DNA of 64,000 nt from Otis tarda (lineage: Eukaryota; Chordata; Aves; Otidiformes; Otididae), in contig CM048553.1 in NCBI GenBank assembly GCA_026413225.1, positions 116,442,690 through 116,506,689 on the forward strand. The letters run 5' to 3'. The notes under the pieces were generated by a model. The model was not told where the DNA came from and did not search any database. It was given only the letters and a program-made list of their open reading frames with translations. Position 1 is the stretch's first letter, and each line of letters opens with the position of its first letter. Positions 34,566-47,100 of the stretch are shown in pieces. Made by a program: the position numbers and the translations under genes.

Positions 34566-37500
34566 CAAAAAAAAAGCTCTGTAGAAGAGTTTGCAATTCC
34601 AAGGACTGACGCTTGTTGTTGATGGGAGCAGAAGGATCCAGAATCAAGAACTAGGGATCCAGAGTAAAAAATATTTGCCTGTGAAACCTCCATTTGCTGT
34701 TTTAGTTCATGTTGCGTTTTTTAAGTCATGCATTCTGTTCTACTATCTGCACATGGCTACAAGAGCTAACAAGGAATCTTCTACTTTATCTAGTGTTGAT
34801 CTTAAACTGTCTCTTGCCATTTGACAGAAGTTTCACAAAGTTGAGAGATTTTCTACAATTAAATATAGTTGTTAGTTATCTGCATCAGCGTAGATGACAT
34901 AGTGATAAAATAATGATTACTTTGTAATTTAGGATGCTTTACCTGGTTCACTTTTCTCATTTACTTTTCCAGTTCCATATGTCATAGGAATACCTTCCTT
35001 AAGCTAAGAATATGACTTGAGAACTTTGTCCAGCAGTCCTGATGAAGGTAAGATTTGTCTCTCCTGAAAGAGAGATATGTAAAAGGCATTATACAAATAT
35101 ACAGCTAAACCACATTTTCAATAATTGTTTCCAAAGTATCTACATTTCATCACTGAGGTGGAGTGAAATGCAGGAAATATCTTAAAACATACAGCTACTC
35201 AAAGCATACTAGAATAAGTGGAACTCTAGAAACACATAGAAGACACACTGTATCCAATCTAGAACAGTATATTCCTTCAAATCCTGTTAAAAACAGCCTT
35301 GCCCTCATGGAAGAAAAATATTTTTCCGAAATTACCAGTCACATTCTGATGCTGTTTCCTGAAAGTATCCTCTGTGATCTTTAACATCTACTTATGTTGT
35401 AAGATAATGCATAGAGACCAGGTATAAGGCAGGTACATTTTATGAGAGATTTTATTTCTGTACCACAAGCAGATGGAAATGGTTTAGAATAGTGTTTTTG
35501 TAATATGAAATTATAGAAAAAGTATCTATGAATAGCCTTAATTTGAGTGGGAGGAAGAATGAGACAAGAACTCCTCAAGGGCTTCTTGTGTTACCGTGCC
35601 ACTGCCGAGGAATACATATGGCACATGTTAGTCACTGGAAGAAATTTTGTTCACACAGACCTTATTATTAGCTCCCAAGCTGAACCACAGTGTCACCCTT
35701 TGAACATAACGAAAAAATGTTTTGGGATGCAAGAATACTAAACTGTAGTCTTAAAGGCCATCATGTTCATTGAGAGGGCAAGTCCTGGTACTAATCTCAG
35801 CACTAACATCCTTGCTTGGGATTTGATAAAATCCGTTCAAATTCCATAAATCTCCTTCAGTGCTACTTTTTTTTTTTGTTATGAAACTACAAGGAAATAG
35901 TACTGATATTTTGTCCTCTGGGTTCGTGATAATCCTCATCTCCTTGGAAACACTTGTTAAGCACAATAATTGGTGAATTGGTAGATCAGTGAGAAAATTT
36001 TCTGCTCCTGAGGCACCACACTGTTCTAAGTGGGATATTCATACAGATGCTGAACTTCATATTTCACAAAACCCATGAATATTAATAAAGTTGTGTAGTG
36101 CACACAAGCATCCAAATAGTACTTATTAATGTATATAGCTCATCACTGACAGAGATTATTCACAAAAGTAGACCAAATATAGTGCAACAAGAATGGTTTT
36201 CAGATAGCTGATCCTGCTCTTCTCTCTGTAAAAAGATAACAGATGAGTATTTTAAAACTGCTTCAAAGTTAAAGAAATAGAAAAATATATAACAGAATTC
36301 TGTGCTTTTTTTTTTTTTTTTTGAGAGTCTAGAGCTTATTTCATTAAACTAAAATTGTAGAATAATCCATGTGAGTTAGTCTCTACTGACTTGCATTCAT
36401 TCCATAGTTTAATTCAAGGTACTGGCATTCTCTTCTGGAACACTAAAAGAGCTGGAATTTTCTACTCATTTTAAAGATCACTTGTTCACTTTCCATTTCA
36501 TATACACAAGATGGGAGGAGTTTTGGGGGAGTTTTTTTTTTTCCTTTTTTTCTTTCTTGTCCCTCTGAATCCACTCATGGAAACAACGAGCATCAGCATG
36601 CAACCAGAACCTTTAACACTGCGATTCACTTCCTCTTTCAGTCTTTTGGCACTTCTAACGACTGATATACAAGTCATACTGCAAAGCCTATTTACTCTCT
36701 GAGGCTTTTCCTGAGGGGAACAGTTTTTAAAAGAGCATGTGAAAGTAGTATATGGAATAATTGCCATGCAGATGGGCTTGGTGAATGGGGCAGAATTGAA
36801 TGTTTCCAGTAAATGTTATATTTTAAAAATAATTTTTTTTGTATTTAAAAAAAATAAAGTAAAGATGATCTATATATGTGTTGACTCTTACATACATTTT
36901 GTGACTTCATATATATGGTTAAAATTGAGAACAGAAGTATAAACCACAATATTAAGGATAACAAATTGCAACATAGCCTACTGGCTAAAAAAGATGAAGA
37001 CATCAGGATTGTGTCTTGATTGTGACTATGGATAGAAGTCTCCCCTGTGCCTAAGTATGTTATATATACATACAAAATGTTACTTTTATAATACACATGT
37101 AAGCTAGATTTCTTGCCTCAATGTCAGGTTTTCTACCACATTTTATCAGAGAAAAACATTGTAAACTGCAGGCCAAATATTACTCCTGGTTTTTTTTTGG
37201 AGGGGGGAAAGTTTATTTTCAATTATATTTAAACCAGAAACTTGTGGCTGAGAAGACAAGACTTGTCTGGCTGTCTGCTGAGAAGGCACATACAGTTACG
37301 ATCAGCACAGAATAATCCAAAACATACATACATGGACAGGACAGCAGAGACACTAGTTATGGGGGTTTTTTAACAGATAGTGAAGTCACTTGTTAGGAAT
37401 CCAGAAGAGTTTGCAAAACTTTCCTTCTTGTGCCCAGGGAGGGCACTTGGCTGTCAATGTGAAGAACAGACCATGTCTGAAGAACTCAAATTGGTCTACT

Positions 37501-38691
37501 TTATCCACATCAGTCAACAACTCCCTTGAGTATAATTTTACTCTGCTTTGGAAGAGAAAAGTATAACATCCTAATGTCTGTACTTGAGATCTCTGCCACA
37601 GAATTTTTCTATTTCCTGCCATCTGAGAACATACTAAAATGCCTTCTAAATATTTAAGACCCAAGCTATCTGCCCAGATATAAATTACAAAGGTAAGTTT
37701 TTGAAAGACCGATTTTTTTTTTCCCTCATACATTAAGTCAAGATTAGTTAATCACATCACAAAGCTTTGAGGTTATGTGATATGATAATTTAGCAGTCCA
37801 GATCATTATATCTCAATTAAATCACAAAACTTCATTTAGATACCATGTTTCCCTATCTGCGTACCTGCAAGCCAAGCTCAGATTTTATTGGTAAAGAACG
37901 AAGCTACACGCTGCACATACAGTGCTCATCCTGGTTTCTCAAGGTTCACTAAACAGAGAATCTTGAGGCATATGGCAATGTATCACTTATGTCAGTGTTC
38001 CACCAGATGTGTTGAGTATCTAGTCTGAGCTTAGAATAGGTATGTTTTCTCCTTATTTTTAAAAGAATACTCATTCTAGGATAGAATTGGTGAATTCCAG
38101 AAGAATTCAACACTTTTTTGTGGAATGCTAAACTCAACAGTTCTTACAAGATATTATTTCTCCAAGAAAATAAATAATTGTATTGGTTATCCTATTTGAA
38201 ATTGGATCAGATTTGATTCATTCTTTGCTAAATATCACATTACAATAATAAGAACTACTATCGGGGAATATTCCAGACCACTTCAATTCTTCCTCTCCTT
38301 TCAATTATTTCAGTTGTTCCAATCTTTATTTGTGGTATTTGATACAATGCCACTGAATGACCCTGCCTTTATCCTTAGGTTCTTGCAAATGTATTACATT
38401 GTTCTTGAAACTACTATATTTTAACTAATGCACATGAAATACATTTAACTGCATTCTATAGCCTGTACTTCCATCTAGTATTTGTGCTAAATAAATGTAA
38501 TGCATTCAATAGTGTTTCTCAGAACATGCTTCTTTTTTATTTTCTCTACAAAGTGCATCACACTTAAAGAGATATGTTGAATATGTAGAAATTCTGTAGG
38601 TCTTGTAGAGTCACCTAATACAGCTAATCTTCTTTGTGTGATGCATAGTCCAGAGTCACACTAGCAGAGCAGAGGAACATATTTTGCCATG
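34566..38691. other. AT-rich single-copy DNA, no gene seen
   Basis: Only short chance frames and homopolymer runs are present. Confidence 0.5.
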
Positions 38692-38696
38692 GTGAC

Positions 38697-39837
38697 TGTC
38701 GTAGTTCAGCCCTGATCAGGACCAGACTACGCAGTCTCTCTCTCACTCCCCCCACCTTCCGAGAGAACAGGGAGAGAAAATACAAGGAAAAACGGCTCGA
38801 GGTTTGAGATAAGGACAGGGAGAAATCCTTAAAGTTACCATCACGGGCAAAACAGACTCGACTTGGGGAAAACTATTCATTTATTACTACAAACAGCAGG
38901 ATAATGAGACAGAGAACAAGATAACCTCCATCCACCCCTCCCTCTTCCCAAGCTTAACATTATCTCTGCTACCTTCCCCCCCTCCAAGCGGCACAGGGGG
39001 GAAGAGGGAATGGGGGTTGCAGTCAGTTCATCATACGTTGCTTCACACCGCTGCTTCATGGTCGGGGGAAGAACTCCTCACATTCCTCCCCTGCTCCAGC
39101 GTAGGGTCCCTCCCACGGGCCACAGTCCTTCGTGGAACTGCTCCGGCGTGGGTCATCTCTTCCACGGAGTACAGTCTCTCCAGAACAGCTGTCCCAGCGG
39201 GCCCTCCACAGGCCACAGCCACCTTCAGGCATCCACCTCCCCCGGTACAGGGTCCTTCACGGGCTCCAAGTGGATCTCTGCTCCTCCGTGGACCTCCATG
39301 GGCTGCAGGGCACAACCTGCTCCAACATGGTCATCACCACAGGCTGCAGGGGAATCTTGGCCAGGAGCCGCATTACTCCTCCCCCTCACTTCTGAACTGA
39401 CCTTGGCGTCTGCAGCCATTCCTCATAACAGGCTGGTAGATGTCTCTCAGGATCTTTTTTACATCTTATTCACTTCTCATCTCCTCTCTACTTCTTGCAG
39501 CCGGGCTGGACCGATTCGGGCCCAGTCGGCTGCCTGGCGAGAGGCCAGAGGGTGAGGCCTGCAAGGCCCATGAGGCCTGCGCCTCCCCCTCTGCGCCTCT
39601 GCCCCCGCTCAGCTTCTTCACATCTCTTCTCTCTCTTTTTTTTCTGTTTTCCCCTTCTTAAATACGTTATCGCAGAGGCGTTATCACAGGACATTCTGCT
39701 ACCAATCGGCTCGGCCTTGGCCAGCAGCGGGTCCGCCCTAGGCCTGGCCAAGTCCACTGAACAAAGGGGAGCGACTTCTAGCAGTTTCCTGCAGAAGCTA
39801 CCACCTTAGGCCCCCCCTCACTAACAAAACCACGACA
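38697..39837 (-). mobile_element. Solo LTR, non-autonomous element family
   Basis: This 1141-bp LTR on the minus strand is very similar to the LTRs of the 2253-4857 element. It starts TGTCGTGGTTTTG on the sense strand and ends CTGAACTACGACA. The TATA-like box and AATAAA are kept. The perfect target duplication is GTGAC (38692-38696 and 39838-39842). A small deletion around 39309 breaks the antisense frame that is open in the 2253 copy. Confidence 0.95.
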
Positions 39838-39842
39838 GTGAC

Positions 39843-41970
39843 TGTAAACTAAAAGAGTGGTTATAAGAAGCTCTGCTTTCAAGTGCTTCTAGAATAGTAG
39901 AATTTTTCCCTCTCAAAATAACCAGTGAACTATGCATGTTTGTATTTGCACAGAACTGTCTCAGGGCTTTGTTTTTGTTGTCCCAAGAACGAGCTATCTG
40001 AATTCACTTGCCCAGCCCCGCAAGAGAGGATAATCTTGGGAAAGTTTTATATGAGGAAGTGAAATTATGCTGGGTAGAAATTTCAGCAGAGATGGACTTC
40101 CTGTTCCTTATTCCCATTCCTGCTGCTGCTGGGACCATCTTAGGTAGTGGCTGTGGCCAATACCCCCCTTTAGAAGCAGTAGACATGGCAGTAAACCTGA
40201 CTTTTAGTTTCTCAGCCAGAGCAAGTAGCTGAACTGTATCTGCATTTGGCTCACATAGGCAAGTACGTAGTTCACTTATAATTAGGGTCATGCTTTTCTG
40301 CATGTGTGCACATGCATTAAGAATTCCAGCTACAATCAAGGTGCATCTTGGTTTACTTAGAGGCCTCCTCGCTATACAAGTGTGTATCAAATAAAGGCAT
40401 AAAATTTCCTCATAGGAAGGAATGTATGAAGTCAAGAAGCCTGAATTTCACATTGCTATTAATGTAGCAGAATAGAATAAACCTTTACAATAAATTAATC
40501 TTCCTTGTCAACCTAAAAAAAAAATCCCTAAAATATACTACTCATTTATTGAACTGTGGAACTGAAGATTAATTCTATTACAGTCAGAATCACAAGAGTA
40601 GAAGATATGTGGTGCAGAGTGAAGAGGGGAAAAAAATAAATCAACAATTAATCCTTTCCAAATGACAGCAGGAGAAATGGAAAATATCTAAGAGGTAAAT
40701 GTGACATTGATTAAGACAATTTTTTTTTTTTTTTTTTACAGAGAAGAGGAGCCTCAAAAAACAGAACCAAAGGAAAGGATTTGAGACTATTGCAACTCCC
40801 TTTTGGTGCTCAAAAGACGTAAGAGCCATGCAATAATGCTTTCCAAGTTTTTTTCTAAAAGTTTTGGAGAGAAGAGTCTGATTGCAGCTCTGCACAACTG
40901 AAACTGAAAAAAAACAAAATAAAAACCTGAAGATTACAAAATACATCAATTTATAAAGTTTGATAAAGGTGGAATTTAAATAATGACTCTTACAAGTTTC
41001 TTCTGAAACTTTATTAAACTTCTTTATTCAAATAGCAACCATTCATCTATACTGGGAATAAGAGTCCTTTCCCTGAATAAATAGTATAGACTACGTTTAC
41101 TATTTAATGTTAAATGTTATAATGCAGGTAGGACTCCATTTCTTTGGATTAATATAAACTATTTAAAAAAGGTAGGCATCAGTGAAGATTTGTTTATCAA
41201 TGTTTATTAATGTTTGTGGTTTTTAAAATAAGTATTTAAAGGGCAATATATATTTGTCACACACACACAAAAAAAGCAACTGGTCTTTTACTTGGCAAAG
41301 AAGTGTAGGAGATTATCTTTGCTACGTCAATTTTTAAAAGCACTGGAAATAGAAGAACAATTTTTACTGTGTAATGATAGCAAGGACATTAAAGAATAGC
41401 ATAGTAACTAATTGAGTTTAAAGTACAATAATGGTCAAGTTGCTTTTCAAAAGGTCATATTGAAAAATCATTATCAAAAGACTGAATTTTGAAGTCATGG
41501 ATGTTTCAACAGATGGTGATTTGTGTTGCAGCTCTTTTTAGTAGATTTTTGTGAAAGAATGTGATGAAATGTATGTTTTTGACATTTGGTTTTCATTAAA
41601 GAACTATTTCTCACCTGATGCTATTTGTCTCTTCAGATGATTTTGATGACTTGATGGCAATTTTGACTGCTTTTTATATTTTATTTATTTCAATGACTTG
41701 AATTCTTTTCCTTTCAGGTCTATTATTTCAAGTCAGTTAGTGTTTTAACCCCTTCTCCTCCAATTAAATTGATATCAAGGAACTTTTAATGGCCATTCCA
41801 CAGTTAAAGCTGTATTGAGATAAAAGGTATGTAACTATAGGCATGGTATTACATTTAACCTAAAACATCCTAGAACAAATCAACATGGTGCACAATGGAC
41901 AGAAGTCTCTAATTTGATAAGACTGGTAGGATGCTCACTTAAAAAGGATCTTGGTAACTACTTGGCTAAG
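39843..41970. other. AT-rich single-copy DNA, no gene seen
   Basis: Includes a 143-codon minus frame (40435-40004) that I do not recognise and treat as chance. The rest is AT-rich, with a long T run at 40721-40738. Confidence 0.5.
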
Positions 41971-42960
41971 TATGGTGGGTTGGCTCCAGTCAACAGCCAA
42001 GCACCCACACAGCTGCTTGCTCATTCCTCCGTCTGCAGCAGGACAGGGGAGAAAACAATAAGAACAGGAGAGAGAAAACTCATGAGTGAAAATAAAGACA
42101 GAGAGATTACTTACTAGCTGCTGTTATGGGCAAAGCAGTCTGGACACTGGGAACAGTTTTAAACTGGAAGAGGATCGATTTAAATTAGAAGAAATTGATT
42201 TAAATAAAGAAGAAATTATTTACTGTGAGGGTGGTGAGGTACAGGAACAGATTGCCCAGAGGAACTGTGGATGCCTCATCCCCAGAAGGGTTCAAGGCCA
42301 GGCTAGATGGGACTTTGAGCAACCTGGTCTAGTGGAAGGTGTCCCTTCTGATGGCAGGGGGGTTGGAACTATGTGATCTTCAAGGTCCCTTCCAACTCAA
42401 ACCATTCTATGATTCTATGAATTTAATTTACCAGTTAACATAAACATTAAATTATTGAATCACTTCCTAGGAAATAAAAAGACAAACACTTAGACACTTG
42501 ACAAAAGACCTTTCCTCACCTGTTGCCAGGCTCAGCTTCAGTTCAGACATGTGTCCTTCCCTGGTGTTATGGCTGCCAGTTTGCTTGGTCCCTTCAGCCA
42601 GGCAACTATCGGTGCATAATGGTTTCTGTCTGCTGACCTTTCCTCATAGCTCTTTTCCTGTGCCCCAGTATGGATTCTCCATGGGCGACAGTCCCTTCAG
42701 GTGTGTGCTTACTGTGCCATGGAGCATCTCTTCCTCCGACCTCTTTGTTCCCTCTGTTGTTTCTTGCTATTTTGTTCCCTCCTTGTCTTCCCCATGGGTG
42801 TTTTCCTAAATATATTATCATAGAGGTGACATTAGTTTTGCTGGTAGGATTGGCTGTGTCCTGTGGTGGATCCATTTTGGAGCCAGCTGGAACTGCCTGT
42901 GTTTGGCAAAGGGCAACTCCTAATCTTCCCCTAGATAAACCGTCCCTGCAAACCACCACA
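41971..42960 (-). mobile_element. Older LTR, related to the non-autonomous family, split by a CR1
   Basis: The left end TATGGTGGGTTGGCTCCAG and right end CAAACCACCACA are LTR-like. On the minus strand AATATATTTAGG (about 42807-42818) corresponds to the TATA region of the 2253 family, followed by CCTCTATGATAA (compare CCTCTGCGATAA). The segment CTGTGGTGGATCC...GGAGCCAGCTGG also has that family's layout. It is much more diverged. No clear target duplication is seen. A CR1 lies inside at 42135-42422. Confidence 0.65.
42135..42422 (+). mobile_element. CR1 3' fragment nested in an LTR
   Basis: Typical CR1 3' sequence: TTTACTGTGAGGGTGGTGAG, then CTGTGGATGCCTCATCCCC, GGTTGGAACTATGTGATCTT and the end ATTCTATGATTCTATGA. 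Confidence 0.9.
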
Positions 42961-43004
42961 CACTACCAGACTCTTACAATTTACACCCAATACATGAATA
43001 TTTT

Positions 43005-43352
43005 TGTGGGGTAAGGTTAGCAGGGCTGCACGTACACTGGAGAGGTAGTCTGTGGCGATTCGCACGCTGGGCGCGGATAAGTCCATAAGTGCAGGGGGCA
43101 GGTGCGTCCACATACGTGGTGGGCACAGATAAGTCCATGGGCGCAGGGGGCAGGTGCGTGTTGGGCGTGGATGGGTCCATGGGCGCAGGGGGCGGGTGCG
43201 TTTGCATGCGTAGCGGGTGTACGGGTATTTAACCCTGTATTGTGCAGCATTAAATTGAAGGCTTGGCTTGACGGTATCCGTGTGGTGCCCTGCTTTCCCT
43301 GGAGCGGAGCTTTCGTGCGTGCGGGGTAGGTTAGCTTGCAAGAGAGCCTGCA
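43005..43352 (+). mobile_element. Solo LTR of a third family
   Basis: This 348-bp LTR runs from TGTGGGGTAAGGTTAGC to CAAGAGAGCCTGCA. It has TATTTAA near 43228 and ATTAAA near 43250, so the R region would be very short. The flanks ATTTT (43000-43004, 43353-43357) form a 5-bp duplication, though this is low in complexity. A second copy is at 52625-53605. The retroviral class is not assigned. Confidence 0.75.
43069..43201 (+). repeat. Three 39-bp repeats in LTR U3
   Basis: Units at 43069-43107, 43121-43159 and 43163-43201 share the pattern GGGCGCGGATAAGTCCATG then GCGCAGGGGGCAGGTGCGT. They sit upstream of the TATA-like box, where enhancers of LTRs usually lie. The other copy of the family has one such unit (about 52802-52840). 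Confidence 0.8.
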
Positions 43353-43357
43353 ATTTT

Positions 43358-44112
43358 AAAAGGTGCGGAAAGGTGCGGAAAGGAATGGTGTGGAAAGGAA
43401 AGGTGCAGAAAGGGAAAGGTGTGGAATGGGAAAGGAAAGGTGTGGAAAGGGAAAGGTGTGGAATGGGAAAGGAAAGGTGCAGAAAGGTGTGGAAAGGAAA
43501 GGTGCAGAAAGGAAAGGTGCGGAAAGGAAAGGTGCGGAGAGGAAAGGTGCAGAAAGGTGCGGAAAGGAACGGGAAGTAAAGGAAATGTGTGGAAAGGAAA
43601 GGAAAGGTGCGGAAAGGTGCGGAAAGGAAAGGTGCTGAGAGGTGCGGAAAGGTGTGGAAAGGAAGGGAAAGGTGTGGAAAGGTGCGGAAAGGAAAGGTGC
43701 GGAAAGGAAAGGTGCGGAAAGGAAAGGAAAGGTGCGGAAAGGAAAGGTGTGGAAAGGTGCGGAAAGGAAAGGTGCGGAAAGGAAAGGTGCGGAAAGGAAA
43801 GGAAAGGTGCGGAAAGGAAAGGAAAGGAAAGGAAAGGAAAGGAAAGGAAAGGAAAGGAAAGGAAAGGAAAGGAAAGGAAAGGAAAGGAAAGGAAAGGAAA
43901 GGAAAGGAAAGGAAAGGAAAGGAAAGGAAAGGAAAGGAAAGGAAAGGAAAGGAAAGGAAAGGAAAGGTGCGGAAAGGAAAGGAAAGGTGCGGAAAGGAAA
44001 GGAAAGGAAAGGAAAGGAAAGGAAAGGAAAGGAAAGGAAAGGAAAGGAAAGGAAAGGAAAGGAAAGGAAAGGAAAGGAAAGGAAAGGAAAGGAAAGGAAA
44101 GGAAAGGAAAGG
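43358..44112 (+). repeat. GGAAA / GGTGC pentamer array
   Basis: About 750 bp of pentamers. The left half mixes GGAAA with GGTGC and GGTGT, often as a 15-bp unit. The right half is nearly pure GGAAA, with 31 units at 43811-43965 and 24 units at 43991-44110, and two GGTGC units between. All long frames here (Lys-Gly-Lys-Glu-Arg or Phe-Pro-Phe-Leu-Ser type) are products of the repeat. Confidence 0.95.
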
Positions 44113-47100
44113 CTGTCTGATATAAACAGGTATATAATACTTATAATTGACAATATAGACAGATGTCAATGACAGTGGTTCTTTGGATATTTGCAGCACT
44201 GTCCAAGAAAAGGGTATGAAAGTTACAAATGTCTGCAAAAAGTATCTAAATAGATCAGCTAGTCTTCTGCTTCAAAGAATTCCCACATTGTAAAAGGAAA
44301 GTTTATACAATAGTTAGCTGCACTCTTCATAAACTTTGTACCTCACGTATTTATCACAAGGACAGAGCCAGCATATTCTGGTAAACCACAGAACGATATT
44401 TTTCTTCATTTGGAACACTTTATTTCACCACTTAAAAGAAAATGGTAGTCAGATAAGCAGGCTACTTTCCCTCCTGGCTCATCAATATAATTTCTCACAT
44501 ACATGCTCACTGCTACTGACTGATGAAATGGGGACATATACTGCACTAAGCTCACTGAGGGCAGAGATGGAGATGATAGTTATGTAGCATTGAAATATGA
44601 CACGATTCACAAAGAAGCATAACTCAAATCAAGACTCTTTTTTCAGGGTGAGGGGGCAAGTGCAGTGAAGGAAGAAAGCAAGGAATGCACTGGAAATATG
44701 GATACTGAATTTAAACGGTCATTTTGGATGTGGAATGTCTCCTTTGGGGCATGTGAGCATGTAAGCATGAACAGGGGACATGAACAAGAAAAAATAAACA
44801 AAGTAGAAAGAAGATAAGGCATCTGCATATATTTTTCTGTATCATCCAGTAGGATGCTGGTAAGAGTCCATTTGTTTCCACAGTTCCAGAAAACACCAAT
44901 CACCTCAGCATGAGTTAACAGATAACACGTCAGTACTTAATCTCACACACATGGATTCTGCATGGGAACTATTCTATCATTGAGCAAAACCAGACCAAAA
45001 GTGTTCAAACTCTTCTGACTTAAAAAAAAAAAACACAACAAAAAATCAACAACAGATTTTTATAAATTCCTATGTCTAGAACAACTTTTGTTTTCCAGAA
45101 CAGAAAAAAAATAATGAAAAAATGTTAGTAGTAGCCCTTTGCTTTGAAAACATATGGCAAACACCTGCACAACATCATCTCCATAACTACTGTATTTGAT
45201 GCTTTGTTTTCCTGCTGAGAAGTGGAGAAATTTTATTACCAAGCATTTAAGAATTATAGCACCAATTCATTGTTCTGTGAAGAAATTGACAATGATGGTT
45301 CTTACGGCATATAGCCAGTATAATTAAACATCAATTTATGTTACTCCATAGAATATATGAAATATATAATAACATAAAAGTCTACAGAAGTTTCTCAGTT
45401 AATCAAGAATGTATTACTCACATAGAGCACAGGAGATGACAAAGAAAAATGCTTATGCGTGTTCATAGATGTATAGTTTTATTTACTTGATAGATGGTGA
45501 GGTTCTTTCCATCAATCTTCTTAATCTGTATTTAGCTAGTTTCAAAGGAAAAGTTTTAAATTATAGATTGAAATGTTATGTTGGCATGATACAGTACTGT
45601 GTATCAATTCAATTTTGGAGCTGTTATGAAGTTAACCTACATACCACACTGACTGTGTGAATATTAAAATTCTGATTTAAAAATGTTGACCTGATTCTTT
45701 CCTTGTAGCTCATATTCTACTAGTTTTATAGCAATGTAAATCAACTTAAATGAATGGATTTCAAATAGCATAAGACTGAGATAAGTATTTAGAACTGGCT
45801 GTGATACATATGCAAGGGGTGAATTTTCTAATGTGCTTACTTTGGAAAATATTACCAGAGCCTAATTCATGTGATACAGAACAAAGGCAACTTTTTGTTT
45901 ATATATATGTACACAATATGTGTATGTATATACATTATATGTATACTTTCATTTGCCTTGTAAACTGATATGAAAGGTTTGCACCAATATACTGCACTGA
46001 TTTAATGATTGAAAAAAAATTTATGAATATCTGCATTTGTAAATGGTAGAAGGCTATAAAGAGGGGAATAAATGTATTTCCATATAGTTTTTGAGAAGAG
46101 AATGGGATTTACTGTTCTTCAAAGAAAGCTGTTCTTATTAACCCTTTAGGTCTTCATAAATCTTCAGCTTATTGTCTCACTGGAAACAACAAGGTGTCTG
46201 TGCAGTTACAGCTTCTATACTCAGCCTTATGTGAGACACTTCAGAGAGGATTAAAAGCTCCAGGTGATTCCACATCAGGGCTGGCTGAACATTACCCTTC
46301 TGAGCAACCTCAGCTACAGCTGCCTTCAATTTACACCTCCCCTTGGAGCAGATGGCTTCAGAGCTCTTCTAGTAATGACCCTGGGCTGCATTTTCTGCCT
46401 AGAATTCCCATTACAATGTCATATTAAGGATAGATGCAAATAGTTTGGACATTCAGAATGTGCTGATAAATGCTCTATCCAAGACTTCAGGCGTCATATA
46501 TTCCAGCAATTTCCTGTGTAGTCTTCTCCAAAATGTCCTGAATGGACTGAAGAGTGAAAATGGTCCTTGTGTTTAAAAATAAACCAAATCTTAAGGGTAT
46601 TCAATAAATGTAGTATAAATTAGACTGCTAATTCAAATGGGAATCTACAGACTATGCTTTGATTCCCTTTACAAGACTGAGACACAATTTTAGAACTAAA
46701 GACTTACTTAAACAATGAACTTGGTAAGTACTTACCATAAATTCAGTATCTGTAAAAACTGTATTTACTTATTTCTATTCCATTTCTATATTCACTAAAA
46801 TATTAGAAAGCTTACCATATGAAGATAAATGCAGAAGGGTCAATGATACTGTATTCTTCATTAAATCAAGATTTGTCATGTGTCTAACTACTGAAATTCA
46901 GTTGTACAACCATAGGTAACTTTCCATTTATGTTTATAATTCCATATTTGTAAAAATGAAAAAAAAAAAAAAAACCAAAACCCAGATAAAAGAATTTCCC
47001 TGTCAGTGCATGTAAATTGTATTTATGTATAGGCATACATACACATGTTTATATTTGTGTGCTCTTCTCTATTTATGTAATTTTAATGTATATTATATGT

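Noticed and set aside
40004-40435. 143-codon minus-strand frame as a host gene
   Set aside because: Not recognised, no splice or neighbour support, and a single frame of this length is expected by chance in 64 kb.
42931-44238. 435-codon minus frame and plus-strand frames rich in Lys/Gly/Glu/Arg
   Set aside because: They are translations of the GGAAA pentamer array. A pentamer without stop codons stays open in every frame, and there is no sign of selection on coding.
46194-46427. 77-codon frame as a possible exon
   Set aside because: No similarity I can name and no convincing exon structure around it.
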